Source: Terriglobia bacterium
GTDB lineage: Bacteria; Acidobacteriota; Terriglobia; JAIQFV01
DNA: 64,000 nucleotides
NCBI GenBank assembly: GCA_020073085.1
Contig: JAIQFV010000018.1
Coordinates: forward strand, 43,089 to 107,088
Direction: 5' to 3'
Shown here: positions 9,539 through 18,828 of the stretch, piece after piece
Numbering within the stretch: the stretch's first letter is position 1
How the letters are laid out: each line of letters opens with the position of its first letter
Translations under genes and position numbers: made by a program
The notes under the pieces: generated by a model
Seen by the model: only the letters and a program-made list of their open reading frames with translations
Databases searched by the model: none
Told to the model about the DNA's origin: nothing

Positions 9539-9811
9539 ATGTCAAAAAGGGTGAAGCTGGCCGTCGGGGCCGTCTTTGTTGTGGTGGTGGGAATTATTGT
9601 GTATTCCACGATGAATTTGAGCCACTTTGAATGTGAGGTGTGCGTAGAATTCAAAGGCCGGACGTCCTGTCGAACGGCGGCGGGTTCGACCCGCGAAGAG
9701 GCGGTCCGGACAGCCACTGACAATGCCTGTGCTGACATCGCTTCCGGAATGACCGATAGTATTGCTTGCGGTCACACGACCCCGACGAGCGTCCGGTGGT
9801 TGCGCCAATGA
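9539..9811 (+). CDS. small single-pass membrane protein with cysteines, unknown function
   Basis: A 90-residue protein, not recognised. From the ATG at 9539 it has a basic start MSKRVKLAV and one membrane helix (AVGAVFVVVVGIIVYST). A short extracytoplasmic domain follows with four Cys in spaced pairs (FECEVCVEF, SCRTAAG, DNACADIASG, IACGH), suggesting disulfides or metal binding outside the membrane. The frame is open upstream to 9488, but that extension has no family character. It lies 60 bp after the S9 peptidase and upstream of the amidase gene. Confidence 0.55.
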   Translation: MSKRVKLAVGAVFVVVVGIIVYSTMNLSHFECEVCVEFKGRTSCRTAAGSTREEAVRTATDNACADIASGMTDSIACGHTTPTSVRWLRQ

Positions 9812-9926
9812 CTCTGTCGTTTTCGATGATTTCAACGACGCTGTGCTTCCGATGGGCTCCGGCTGCCTTTCATCCGTACAATCTTTTCGGACCGGAAATT
9901 TGGGCTGATGACGGGCCCACCTGGGT

Positions 9927-11732
9927 TTGGACGCGCTGTGCCACCAGGCTGCATATGCTATATTATTCGAGTTCCATTGGGACAGCTGCCGCGGGCCCTG
10001 CGGACGAGCATCGATTAATCACGCCCCGGCACGAAAGCTAAATCTCTTGCAGTTGCTATCCTTTCCATTCTCGAAGGTCCAGGGCGCCGATTCCAGACGA
10101 TTTCTGATCGCCAGCTCAGAATTTCTTCTCTTCTTTCTGTTGCTGAGCCATATCGGATTCCTCTCGATTGCAGCGGAAAACATCATCCTTTACACAGACA
10201 CGCAATCCAAGACCCTTCCAGTCATTGCAGTGGAAGGTGAGCGCTACCTTGCCTTACAGGATCTGCTTTCCACCCTGGGGCCGGTTACCGAAGTGGAGAA
10301 GAGTGCTTCGGTGTTGCAGATGAAGGTAGGCAAGCATTTGCTCCTGTTCCGGCCGAATTCCACGCTGGTGGTCATCGATGGCATTCTGACCTCGATGGGC
10401 GATCCAGCGCTGGTCATGCCGGCAGGATGGATGGTGCCAGTGGATTCGATCTCCAGGATCCTTCCCCGGCTGACGGACCGAAAGGTCACCTTCCGACAGG
10501 ATGCCTCACGGGCCTTTGTGACCGCCCAGCCGCCCTCGCGTGTTTTCTTTGAGGCCACTAAGGGGATACTCTCGTCTCGCGTGGCCATCCAGGTCACTCA
10601 GCCCGTCCCGTTCGACATGAAGCAGGATGGAAAACAGCTCATCATCACCCTGGGCAATCCCCCCATTGATCCGACCGCCGAGAAGCTGAGCTATGCGGAC
10701 GACCGGATCAAATCCATTGTCTACGATGATGCTGACGCCCGACCCAAGATCCGGATCACACTGTCTTCTCCAAATTTCGATGTAAAATCCTCAACCACCC
10801 AGGAGGGACGAATATTCGTGGTGATGGTTTCTCCGGCGCAGCAAATCTCCCCACCCGTTCCCGGCGCGTCGGCTCAGCCCTCCGGCGCGGCTCCACCGGC
10901 ACCTGCCGCCAATGTTGGACCGGGTGCTAAGAGCCAGGAGAAGACAGCCGTCCTGGCGACGCGCGGAATCCTAAGAATCGTCACAATTGACCCGGGCCAT
11001 GGGGGCCTGGACAGCGGCTCCCGGGCCGCCAACAATGCGGCGGTCGAAAAGGATGTTGCCCTGGAAATTGCTCAACGGCTGCGCGCCAGCCTCCAACAGC
11101 GACTGGGGCTGCAGGTTTATCTGACCCGAGACGCCGATGGGGACGTCTCTTTTGACCAGCGCGCCACCACCGCCAACACGAATCATTCTGATGTGTTCAT
11201 TTCAATTCACGTCGGTTTCTCACTGGTCCAAAGCTGGAATGGCGCCCGGGTCTATGTCTACTCCCCGATCAAGGAAGTCGCCGCGGCGAATCCGGTTCCT
11301 TCGAGTTCAACCCCCATCGAGCAGCGTCCTCCGGAAAAACAGCCGGTGGTGCATCTATACTTCCGGGACTGGACGAAGGCCAATACTGCCAATTTTCAGA
11401 TGAACCAAGCGCTCGCCGAGCTTGTTGAATCGGAACTGGCCCCGCTTTGGAACCAGGAACCGGCTGCTCCGCGGATTGCAGCCCTCAGGCCTTCAGCGAA
11501 TGTGGTGATGCCCGCGGTCATGGTGGAACTGGGCAATCTAAATTCAGAGACCGACGTCAAGCAGATGGTTAATCCACAGTTTCAAGCCCGGATTGTTTCA
11601 GCCATTGCCAATGCCATCCAGCGGTTTAAGCCAGTTTATGAAGCTCAGCCCGGCTCTGCTCTTCCGACTCCAAAGCCGAAGGCCGGCCCTGACGTCCGGC
11701 CGGGCAAGGGGGAGAAGGGTCCCCCGCGATAA
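9927..11732 (+). CDS. N-acetylmuramoyl-L-alanine amidase (AMIN + Amidase_3)
   Basis: Cell-wall hydrolase that removes the stem peptide from peptidoglycan. After a hydrophobic export segment (LLFFLLLSHIGFLSIAAE) comes a copper-amine-oxidase-N-like/AMIN region to about residue 300. A Pro/Ala-rich linker leads to an Amidase_3 domain with zinc ligands in DPGHGGLDSG, AAVEKDVALEIA and SIHVGF, and the catalytic Glu in VMVELGNLN. The ORF gives 601 residues, but the first ~45 look untranslated, and the real start may be a non-ATG codon near 10040; I could not fix it. It heads a run with the GerMN, rph and rdgB genes. Confidence 0.85.
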   Translation: MDALCHQAAYAILFEFHWDSCRGPCGRASINHAPARKLNLLQLLSFPFSKVQGADSRRFLIASSEFLLFFLLLSHIGFLSIAAENIILYTDTQSKTLPVIAVEGERYLALQDLLSTLGPVTEVEKSASVLQMKVGKHLLLFRPNSTLVVIDGILTSMGDPALVMPAGWMVPVDSISRILPRLTDRKVTFRQDASRAFVTAQPPSRVFFEATKGILSSRVAIQVTQPVPFDMKQDGKQLIITLGNPPIDPTAEKLSYADDRIKSIVYDDADARPKIRITLSSPNFDVKSSTTQEGRIFVVMVSPAQQISPPVPGASAQPSGAAPPAPAANVGPGAKSQEKTAVLATRGILRIVTIDPGHGGLDSGSRAANNAAVEKDVALEIAQRLRASLQQRLGLQVYLTRDADGDVSFDQRATTANTNHSDVFISIHVGFSLVQSWNGARVYVYSPIKEVAAANPVPSSSTPIEQRPPEKQPVVHLYFRDWTKANTANFQMNQALAELVESELAPLWNQEPAAPRIAALRPSANVVMPAVMVELGNLNSETDVKQMVNPQFQARIVSAIANAIQRFKPVYEAQPGSALPTPKPKAGPDVRPGKGEKGPPR

Positions 11733-11765
11733 CATTTTTGGATGACCTCGAAAGTCGGTCGATAG

Positions 11766-12464
11766 ATGTGGCGATACTTTAAAATCATCATGGTGTCAGC
11801 CTTGCTGGTGGCAAGCGTCGTGGGACTCTATTATTTCCGGGGCTTCTCGCGAATTGTCGAATTGTTTCGCCGCGAGAGCGCCCAACCCACCAAACCCTTT
11901 CAACCCGCTTCGACGCTGCTGATCAAGCCGGCAGGATCGGTGCCGGTGAAGCTGTATTTTCCATCCCTCGCCAGACCGGGGATGTTGGAGGAGGAAGATG
12001 CGGAGATCCGCGCTTCGGAGTTGGCACAGAACCGGGCCAAGCAGATCATCTTAAAGCTGATCGAAGGTTCGAAGAAGAGCTCCGGCCGCACAATCTCTCA
12101 GGAAACCGTCCTGAAGGAACTGTTCCTCACTTCCGATGGGACCGCCCTGGTTGATTTTTCAGGGGCCATCCAGAAGAACCATCCCGGCGGGATCGAATGC
12201 GAATTACAGACCATCTATTCGGTGGTCGATTCCTTGACGGTCAACATCCCCACCATCCGGCGGGTCCGCTTTCTTATTGATGATACCGAGGTGGACTCCC
12301 TGGTGGGGCATTCTGACTTGGCGCAGGCCTTCACCCAGGACCTTAACTACGTGGTGAGGTCCTCGGCCGCCATTCCGGCAGCGGGTTCCCCTGTTCCTGC
12401 TGCACCCCCTCCCGCGCCGGAGCAAAAGGAAGACCCACAAAGGAGATTAAAGAGTGCGCACTGA
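11766..12464 (+). CDS. GerMN-domain protein
   Basis: A 232-residue protein with one N-terminal membrane segment ([18 protein letters not shown]) and a GerMN domain at residues ~55-205 ([10 protein letters not shown], then [43 protein letters not shown]). GerMN domains occur in spore GerM and in envelope proteins of non-spore formers, often beside amidases and RNase PH as here. Its start is 33 bp after the amidase stop and its end overlaps the rph start by 11 bp, so it sits in an operon. An envelope role tied to the amidase is an inference from position. Confidence 0.85.
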   Translation: MWRYFKIIMVSALLVASVVGLYYFRGFSRIVELFRRESAQPTKPFQPASTLLIKPAGSVPVKLYFPSLARPGMLEEEDAEIRASELAQNRAKQIILKLIEGSKKSSGRTISQETVLKELFLTSDGTALVDFSGAIQKNHPGGIECELQTIYSVVDSLTVNIPTIRRVRFLIDDTEVDSLVGHSDLAQAFTQDLNYVVRSSAAIPAAGSPVPAAPPPAPEQKEDPQRRLKSAH

Positions 12465-13173
12465 TCACCGGGCGAATGATGCTTTGCGAGACGTCACTAT
12501 CGTCCCGAATTACATCCAGAATGCTGAAGGGTCCGCGTTGATTTCAGTAGGACGAACGCGGGTCATCTGCACTGCGTCCGTTGAGGACACGGTGCCACAG
12601 TTTTTGCGGGGTCAAGGCAAGGGATGGATTACGAGTGAGTACGCCATGTTGCCGCGCGCCACATTAACGCGCACCCCCCGCGAGGTCACTCGCGGGCGCC
12701 CTTCCGGGCGCACTCACGAGATTCAACGATTGATCGGGCGCTCGCTGCGCAGTGTGGTAGAATTGAGCCGACTCGGAGAGAGAACCGTTTACATTGACTG
12801 TGACGTCATCGAGGCTGACGGCGGCACGCGCACCGCGTCCATTACCGGGGCCACGGTGGCTCTGGCTGTGGCCCTGAAACGGCTGTGCGATGAAAAGCGA
12901 TTGGAGACCACCCCGTTGAAGGAGATGGTGGCGGCCACAAGCGTCGGCTTGATTCGCGGTAAAGCGATGCTGGATCTCGATTACAGTGAAGACAGCACCG
13001 CAGAGGTGGACATGAATGTGGTCATGACCGGAGGCGGCCGGTTCGTGGAGGTTCAGGCCACCGCCGAAGGACGCCCTTTTGAGAAGGAACAAATGAACCA
13101 ACTGCTCTTGCTGGCGGAAGTCGGCATTCAACAACTGATCGAGATGCAAAAGAAGGCGATCCAGAAGGCGTAA
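12454..13173 (+). CDS. rph: ribonuclease PH
   Basis: A 239-residue phosphorolytic 3'-5' exoribonuclease that trims tRNA 3' ends. Family signatures are clear: [20 protein letters not shown], the [19 protein letters not shown] loop, [39 protein letters not shown] and [20 protein letters not shown]. The start is a GTG with AGGAG (12441-12445) ahead of it, inside the 3' end of the GerMN gene. It is followed 5 bp later by rdgB, a pairing common in many bacteria. Confidence 0.97.
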   Translation: MRTDHRANDALRDVTIVPNYIQNAEGSALISVGRTRVICTASVEDTVPQFLRGQGKGWITSEYAMLPRATLTRTPREVTRGRPSGRTHEIQRLIGRSLRSVVELSRLGERTVYIDCDVIEADGGTRTASITGATVALAVALKRLCDEKRLETTPLKEMVAATSVGLIRGKAMLDLDYSEDSTAEVDMNVVMTGGGRFVEVQATAEGRPFEKEQMNQLLLLAEVGIQQLIEMQKKAIQKA

Positions 13174-13178
13174 CCCCC

Positions 13179-13796
13179 ATGACCTCTGTTGAAAAGACCA
13201 GGCTTTTTTTGGCGACCACCAATGACGGTAAGATCCGGGAGATTCAACACGCCCTGGACGAGTTGCCGGTCGCCTTTTCCACCCTGAAAGACATCAAGGA
13301 TGCTGAAATCTGTGCCGAGGAAAAACCGACGGTTTTGGAGAACGCCATCTACAAGGCATTGCATTACAGCCGTTATTCGGACGCCCTGACCCTGGCGGAC
13401 GACACCGGGCTTGAAGTCGATGCCCTCAGTGGCGCCCCCGGCGTTCATTCGGCGCGGTACGCGGGCGAACATGCCGGCGACCCGGAAAACATTGAAAAGC
13501 TCCTGCAGGCCCTCGTGGGGGTTCCGGAGGAGAAGCGGGCGGCGCGGTTTGTTTGCGTGATGGCCATGGCCTTTCGAGGCCGCTTGATCAAATCGTTTCA
13601 CGGCCATTGTGATGGACGCATCCTCGAGACACCGCGGGGAACAGGCGGGTTCGGATACGATCCAGTCTTCCTCATTCCCTCCATCAATAAGACGTTCGCC
13701 GAACTCACTACCGAGGAAAAGAACAAGATCAGCCACCGCGGGAAGGCCCTGGAGAGGGTGCACGACTATTTCTTGTACGCCACCGAAACCGCTTAA
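13179..13796 (+). CDS. rdgB: non-canonical purine NTP pyrophosphatase, RdgB/HAM1 family
   Basis: A 205-residue house-cleaning enzyme that hydrolyses dITP/XTP-type nucleotides to the monophosphate. It begins with the substrate-binding LFLATTNDGKIREIQ. It then carries ALTLADDTGLEVDALSGAPG, HSARYAG, and GTGGFGYDPVFLIPSINKTFAEL with the family Asp/Lys residues, and ISHRGKALE near the end. Length is normal. It is the last gene of the amidase-GerMN-rph-rdgB run; tRNA-Pro follows on the same strand. Confidence 0.97.
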   Translation: MTSVEKTRLFLATTNDGKIREIQHALDELPVAFSTLKDIKDAEICAEEKPTVLENAIYKALHYSRYSDALTLADDTGLEVDALSGAPGVHSARYAGEHAGDPENIEKLLQALVGVPEEKRAARFVCVMAMAFRGRLIKSFHGHCDGRILETPRGTGGFGYDPVFLIPSINKTFAELTTEEKNKISHRGKALERVHDYFLYATETA

Positions 13797-13871
13797 CTAC
13801 CCTTGCCTGCCGGATCCCGGCTATGACGGCGGACCTGACCCAGGACCATTTTCAAGACCATTTTCAAGGAA

Positions 13872-13900
13872 TTGACAACCCGCAGAAACTCTTGTAGCTT
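13872..13900 (+). promoter_or_regulatory. probable promoter of tRNA-Pro
   Basis: A consensus -35 (TTGACA, 13872-13877) is followed after 17 bp by TAGCTT (13895-13900), about 16 bp before the tRNA. Just upstream a 12-bp unit GACCATTTTCAA is repeated directly in tandem (13844-13867). The -10 is imperfect. Confidence 0.5.
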
Positions 13901-13916
13901 GATGTTCTGAGGCGTA

Positions 13917-13996
<80 letters not shown>

Positions 13997-14197
13997 CCCT
14001 TCCCCGCATTTTTCTCATGCTCAATCTTTTGTGAGCCGAGCCTTGTGATGCTCAAGACGACGGAGATCCTTCTGCCGGGGACTTCTTTCAGACCCAGGCC
14101 GCCGTGTCGGCCTTAAACCAACACGGTTTCTCGACACCGACTCAAGGAGCGTCACACAGGGAAAACCCCGCCTGTTGGGTTCTTGCTGGATTGCGGT

Positions 14198-15043
14198 TTA
14201 TGCCACAATCGAAATCATACCCAGGATGTGAAGTCCCAGGCTAGTGTCCCCGCTCACTTTTACATGCGACATGGCAGAGTCCCGGTCAATCCCTTTCGTG
14301 AAGATCCGCCATGCAATCTCCTGCGGAATCGTCGTATCTGAAACCCTTTCCCCGATGGGTGTCTGTGCAAGCCTCCAGCTCTCGCCCTCGCGATAGAGAT
14401 ACCAGTTTCCACCGCACTCCCCCGAAACATTAAATTGAGCGTATGTTCCCGCTCTTGCGGTTCGCGTGCGATAGGTGAATGGCAGGGCGCGCATGAAACA
14501 GTCCAGGACCGGAAAGTAGAACTCGGGGGTCATGATTCCCGGCTTGTCGACGGCCAGCCGGATCTGCTGCTGGTGGTGCCATCGCTCGGTGAATTCGCGG
14601 GCGGTATTGAACCAGTTTGCGGACCGCTCTTCACCGGCCCAACTCACGGCGATCGGTGAGGTCGCAAATGGATCCAGCGAGGCGTGGAATTCGCTGAGTA
14701 ACCCGGAGGCGACTTCGATCATGGAAATCAAAACACCGGGACTCAGCCGGCGATAAAAACTGACGCCTTCCTGATTTAAACGGTTAATGAAAGCCGCCAA
14801 CTCCTCGTTCGAGGTGATTTTGGCTGTCTCGTGGAAATGCCCGTCACGGCCCATGGAGACGCCTCGAAGTGCAGTATCGAGCAGATGCGCTGTGACGTCT
14901 TTGATCTTCCACTTGGGCGCCAGGGTCTGCTTCTCCCAGTCCCCAGGGCTGAGAGAGCGAAGTAATTCGACCAGCATTCGTTCGAGCTTTGGAAACAAAG
15001 GGACGGTGACGATGGGTTTCACGGACTCCATTGGATCATTCAT
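14198..15043 (-). CDS. maleylpyruvate isomerase N-terminal / DinB-like metal-binding protein
   Basis: A 281-residue protein. The N-terminal half looks like the DinB-fold four-helix domain of mycothiol-dependent maleylpyruvate isomerases: WKIKDVTAHLLDTALRG supplies one metal His, and AREFTERWHHQQQIR the later His pair. The C-terminal ~90 residues resemble the sterol-carrier-like small domain seen in this family (GNWYLYREGESWRLA). Related proteins use low-molecular-weight thiols or are uncharacterised. It is monocistronic and converges on the tRNA region. Substrate is unknown. Confidence 0.72.
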   Translation of the reverse strand: MNDPMESVKPIVTVPLFPKLERMLVELLRSLSPGDWEKQTLAPKWKIKDVTAHLLDTALRGVSMGRDGHFHETAKITSNEELAAFINRLNQEGVSFYRRLSPGVLISMIEVASGLLSEFHASLDPFATSPIAVSWAGEERSANWFNTAREFTERWHHQQQIRLAVDKPGIMTPEFYFPVLDCFMRALPFTYRTRTARAGTYAQFNVSGECGGNWYLYREGESWRLAQTPIGERVSDTTIPQEIAWRIFTKGIDRDSAMSHVKVSGDTSLGLHILGMISIVA

Positions 15044-15434
15044 TCCTGCATTCTATCCTTGGATGGCGTCTTCTTTCAAATCTGCTGAGGATGAGACCAT
15101 TTAGCGACAGCAAAGAGGCCGGACTTGGGGAGCATTGTGACTCGCGGTTCTGCCGCCCATCTCGCCTTGCGGGACCAAAAAGCTCCGCCTTTTCGGCTCA
15201 CCCGAAACCTTTGATCCCCTTGACCCGCCGCTGAATTCAATTTCACGGGAAAGGGCGAATGCCGTCAGAACCATGAAACCATTTTCCCGAAATGCCCTCC
15301 GCCATCTCCGGTGAATGAAAAACAGTCCTGTCTCCAATCCCCTGTGGTGTGCCTCACACAACCCTCCCCGCGGGTGTACGTCGATGGGGGCCAAATGTCT
15401 TCTGGCCTACCCCAAAAATGATCTCCCCATTTTT

Positions 15435-15485
15435 CTATTGCTTTCCCATAGGAACGGTGGCACTCTTACTATTGGAACCCAATAG
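15435..15485. promoter_or_regulatory. two 17-bp PadR-type operator candidates
   Basis: A perfect inverted repeat CTATTGGAACCCAATAG (15469-15485; 7-bp arms, 3-bp spacer) overlaps the ribosome-binding site of the padR gene. A related imperfect copy CTATTGCTTTCCCATAG (15435-15451) begins 34 bp upstream. The shared ends CTATTG and ATAG, the same length and a spacing of about three helical turns suggest paired operators for autoregulation by PadR. Binding is inferred. Confidence 0.6.
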
Positions 15486-15492
15486 GAGGAGT

Positions 15493-15837
15493 ATGAGCGA
15501 TAAAACAGAGGTCTGGCAGGGAACCCTGGCCCTGATGATCCTGAAGACCCTCGAAGCGATGGGACCGGGGCACGGTTACGGGATTGCCCGCCGGATCGAG
15601 CAGACGAGCGGTAATCTCCTGGTGGTGAATTACGGGACCATTTATCCGAGCCTTCTGAAACTGGAGCAGGAGGGCTACATTGACTCCGAGTGGGGCATGT
15701 CGGATAACAACCGCAAGGCTAAATATTACCGCCTCACCCGGGCCGGACGTAAGCACGTGGAGAAGGAAGCGCAGGATTGGGAACAAGCGACGGCCATCCT
15801 CGCACGATTCCTGGCGCCAGGGGAGGAGCACTCTTGA
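15493..15837 (+). CDS. PadR family transcriptional regulator
   Basis: A 114-residue winged-helix repressor of the short PadR type. Visible are WQGTLALMILKTLEAMGPGH, GYGIARRIEQTSGNLLVVNY and the signature GTIYPSLLKLEQEGYI followed by the wing KAKYYRLTRAGRKHVEKE. AGGAGG sits 4 bp before the ATG at 15493; the longer upstream frame is not coding-like. It is followed at 115 bp by an ADOP permease, the arrangement found repeatedly in Acidobacteria. It probably controls that permease and itself through the inverted repeats just upstream. Confidence 0.93.
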   Translation: MSDKTEVWQGTLALMILKTLEAMGPGHGYGIARRIEQTSGNLLVVNYGTIYPSLLKLEQEGYIDSEWGMSDNNRKAKYYRLTRAGRKHVEKEAQDWEQATAILARFLAPGEEHS

Positions 15838-15870
15838 GACGACGGCGCGCTGCGGAAGGAGTAAAGCGTG

Positions 15871-15931
15871 GGGCGGACGTCCCCGTCCGCGCCTTTTAGG
15901 AGAAGCTAGGGCAGACGAGGACGTCTGCCCC
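15871..15931. repeat. paired GC-rich hairpins between padR and the ADOP gene
   Basis: Two adjacent stem-loops: GCGGACG (15873-15879) with CGTCCGC (15884-15890), and GGGCAGACG (15909-15917) with CGTCTGCCC (15922-15930). The two units are imperfect copies of one another and resemble 6516-6539. This is typical of an intergenic REP-like element; it could also attenuate read-through from padR. Confidence 0.6.
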
Positions 15932-15952
15932 ACATGACAACGAAGGAGTCTC

Positions 15953-18643
15953 ATGAGACGACTGCGCGCCTGGCTTCTGCGACTCGGTGGTGCGTTCAAC
16001 AAGGAACGGCGTGACCGGGAATTAGCCGAAGAGCTGGAAAGCCATCTCCAGATGCATATCGAGGACAACCTGCGCCGCGGGATGACCCCAGACGAAGCAC
16101 GGAGGCGGGCGCTGGTCAAGTTGGGCGGCCTGGAGCAAACGAAAGAGCGTTACCGCGAACGATGGGGGCTGCCGCGGCTCGAGACGGTCTGGCAGGACGC
16201 ACGCTTTGGCCTGCGAATGATGCGCAAGACTCCCGGTTTCACCGCTGTCATCGTCCTCACTCTCGCGCTCGGCATCGGGATCAACACGGGCATCTTTCAG
16301 ATTTTCAACGCGCTCGCTTTACGCCCGCTGGAGTTGCCCGGGTCGCAACGGGTCCTCACTTTGTACCAAACCTTCCATCTGAATCAGGGACCGATGCATC
16401 GAAACGTCCACGGCTCAGAAAACTTATTCTCGTATTACGAATACATGGAGTACCGGAACCAGAACCACGTTTTTTCCGGTTTGCTGTCCTACGCCCCATT
16501 CGTAGAGGTGACATTGGGTGGCGAGCGATCCCGTCAGCTCCTCGGTACCCTGGCGTCGTGCAACTACTTCGACGTGCTGGGTGTGCGACCTGTGCTGGGA
16601 CGGACTTTCATCGAGTCCGATTGTGCTCAAACCGGTAATGGCGCCGTTGTCGTTCTCAGTGATGAGATGTGGCGCAACGCCTTCGCCGCAGACCCGGCTG
16701 TCCTTGGAAGGACGGTTTCGCTCAACCGCGTCCCCCTGACGATCATTGGAGTCACCCCTCGTGGCTTCGAGGGAACCGAGGCGACGCCATCCACATTCTG
16801 GACACCGCTCACCATGCAGCCGGTTATTTATCCGGGCCGGGTTGAGCAGGGGGACATGCTGGCGGATGACAATTTGAGCTGGCTGCAACTGATGGGACGC
16901 GTCCGCGGCGACTTCTCAAACAAACAGGTCCTGGCTGACCTGAGGGTTATCGCGGCCCGACTGGACGGACGGCATCCCGGGTTTGACACGAAGATCGCCG
17001 TCGCGAATTCCACCCTCTTCGTCCGGCCTGAGGAGCATCACCTCATGATCGGCGGCGGGGTTGTGATTCTCTGTGCGGTGGGGCTCGTTCTACTCATCGC
17101 CTGCGCGAATGTGGCGAGTCTGCTGCTCGCTCGGGCCGCCGCGCGGCGGCGGGAGATCGCGATTCGTCTTGCCACGGGCGCCCGCCGTGGCCGCCTGGTT
17201 CGCCAGCTCCTGACCGAGAGTCTTTTGCTCGCATTGCTCGGAGGCGTGGCGGGTTCCCTCTTGGCATTCTGGTCTTTCGATAGAATATTGAAGTTCACGC
17301 TCTTGCACCTGCCCGAAGATCTCCCCACCCTCAATCTGACGATCGCCCCCGACCTCCGCGTTCTGGCCTACATTCTAGTCCTCACGTTGCTCGCGGCAAT
17401 CGCGTTTGGCCTCGCGCCCGCGTTCGAAGCCTCCCGCATGGACCTGTCTACACAACTCAAGGATGAGGGCGCGGACCTACAGGGCAATCAACCTCTCGGC
17501 GCGTTGTTGCGACGTTCGCTTGTAGGATTGCAGATAGCGGTCTCAATGGTCCTTCTGCTCACTGCCGGGCTTCTGCTTCGAGGCCTCTACCGGGCGCAGA
17601 CCATCGATCCCGGCTTCTCCCTCGAAAACATCACAGCGGTCTCCTCCGATCTTGCGGGTCAGGGCTACTCCGGGGAACGCGCCGCGGCTTTCAGAAGCGA
17701 GCTGATCAACCGTCTTTCCGCGCTACCGGGGGTGGAAGACGTGGCACAAGCTTCGGTTTTCCCCCTGGGCAACTCGCACCAAGTCACCCAAGGTTCCATT
17801 CCAGGCCATGAGGGAGGCCGAAGGGTTGAATTAAACGCTGTCTCCCGGAATTTCTTCGCCACCATGGCGATTCCAATCGTCCGCGGCCGGACCTTTAGCA
17901 ATGCCGAGGTTCAGACCGATGCCAAGGTCGTCATCGTGACGGAAGCTGCGGCGCGGCTTTTCTGGCCGGGTGAAGACCCGGTCGGCCAACGGCTCATGAT
18001 TTACAATCCCGTCTATGAAGTCATCGGCGTTGCAAAGGACGCTCAAGTCTCGCATCTCGGTGAAGCCCATCCCAACTATCTATATCTCCCCGCAGGGGGA
18101 GACAAGCTGGCACAACTCCATTTGCTGGTTCGCACTGCCGGAGCCGGCGCTTCGCTGAAAGAGATGCGCTCCGCCGTTCGAGAGCTCGATCCTCAACTCT
18201 CGGCCGATGTGGTGCGCCTCGAAGACTATCTTGAGTTCTGGCGCGCCCCGGCACGCGTGGCGGCTGGTTTTTCTGCGGCATTGGGCATGTTGGCCCTTCT
18301 GCTGGCATCCGCCGGCGTGTATGGGACGGTCAGTTTTGCTGTCAGTCGCCGCATCCGCGAAATCGGAATTCGCATGGCCCTCGGAGCGGACGGCCAGGAT
18401 GTCTTGCACCTCATCCTTCGACAGGCCATGCGCCCGGTCTTAATAGGCGCCGCTGTCGGCATCACGGTGTGCGCCGGGGTGTCCTGGGTTCTTTCAAATA
18501 TACTCTTTGGCCTCAGTAGTCTCGATCCTATCGCCTTTTTCGCTATACCGGCGTTTCTGCTGGCTGTGGCCTTGCTGGCAAGCTACGTTCCTGCCCGCCG
18601 AGCCTGCCGCGTGGATCCGATGGTGGCATTGAGGTACGAGTGA
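15953..18643 (+). CDS. ADOP-family ABC transporter permease (MacB-like, two FtsX domains)
   Basis: An 896-residue permease with the Acidobacterial duplicated orphan permease layout. A cytoplasmic N-terminal tail is rich in charged residues (RDRELAEELESHLQMHIEDNLRRG). Then FARFGLRMMRKTPGF-like sequence leads into the first helix, a MacB periplasmic domain, three helices near residues 365-490 (VVILCAVGLVLLIACANVAS), a second helix block from ~525, a second periplasmic domain and three final helices ending PMVALRYE. No ATPase is encoded beside it, consistent with the orphan designation. It is probably co-regulated with padR. Substrate is unknown. Confidence 0.9.
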   Translation: MRRLRAWLLRLGGAFNKERRDRELAEELESHLQMHIEDNLRRGMTPDEARRRALVKLGGLEQTKERYRERWGLPRLETVWQDARFGLRMMRKTPGFTAVIVLTLALGIGINTGIFQIFNALALRPLELPGSQRVLTLYQTFHLNQGPMHRNVHGSENLFSYYEYMEYRNQNHVFSGLLSYAPFVEVTLGGERSRQLLGTLASCNYFDVLGVRPVLGRTFIESDCAQTGNGAVVVLSDEMWRNAFAADPAVLGRTVSLNRVPLTIIGVTPRGFEGTEATPSTFWTPLTMQPVIYPGRVEQGDMLADDNLSWLQLMGRVRGDFSNKQVLADLRVIAARLDGRHPGFDTKIAVANSTLFVRPEEHHLMIGGGVVILCAVGLVLLIACANVASLLLARAAARRREIAIRLATGARRGRLVRQLLTESLLLALLGGVAGSLLAFWSFDRILKFTLLHLPEDLPTLNLTIAPDLRVLAYILVLTLLAAIAFGLAPAFEASRMDLSTQLKDEGADLQGNQPLGALLRRSLVGLQIAVSMVLLLTAGLLLRGLYRAQTIDPGFSLENITAVSSDLAGQGYSGERAAAFRSELINRLSALPGVEDVAQASVFPLGNSHQVTQGSIPGHEGGRRVELNAVSRNFFATMAIPIVRGRTFSNAEVQTDAKVVIVTEAAARLFWPGEDPVGQRLMIYNPVYEVIGVAKDAQVSHLGEAHPNYLYLPAGGDKLAQLHLLVRTAGAGASLKEMRSAVRELDPQLSADVVRLEDYLEFWRAPARVAAGFSAALGMLALLLASAGVYGTVSFAVSRRIREIGIRMALGADGQDVLHLILRQAMRPVLIGAAVGITVCAGVSWVLSNILFGLSSLDPIAFFAIPAFLLAVALLASYVPARRACRVDPMVALRYE

Positions 18644-18684
18644 GGAGTGACCGGTGGCGAATGGCAAGTGATGGGATCGAATTT

Positions 18685-18788
18685 GGAGGTCAGAAGTCTG
18701 AGGTCAGAAGTCGGAGGTCAGAAGTAAGAAGTCAGATGCTAGGAACCAATTGGCGTTTTCCGACCTCTGACTTCTGACCTCTGACTTC
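18685..18788. repeat. AGGTCAGAAGTC direct repeats with an inverted block
   Basis: Three or more copies of a unit close to GGAGGTCAGAAGTC run from 18685 to about 18735. After a 25-bp spacer, the inverted form (CGACCTCTGACTTCTGACCT and on, 18761-18788) follows. The blocks can pair into a long hairpin. It lies between the intact and the broken ADOP genes and may have helped rearrangement or may terminate transcription of the first. Confidence 0.7.
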
Positions 18789-18828
18789 AAAGGGCAGTTG
18801 ACAATATCAGTTCCAGAGAGAGTCACTC

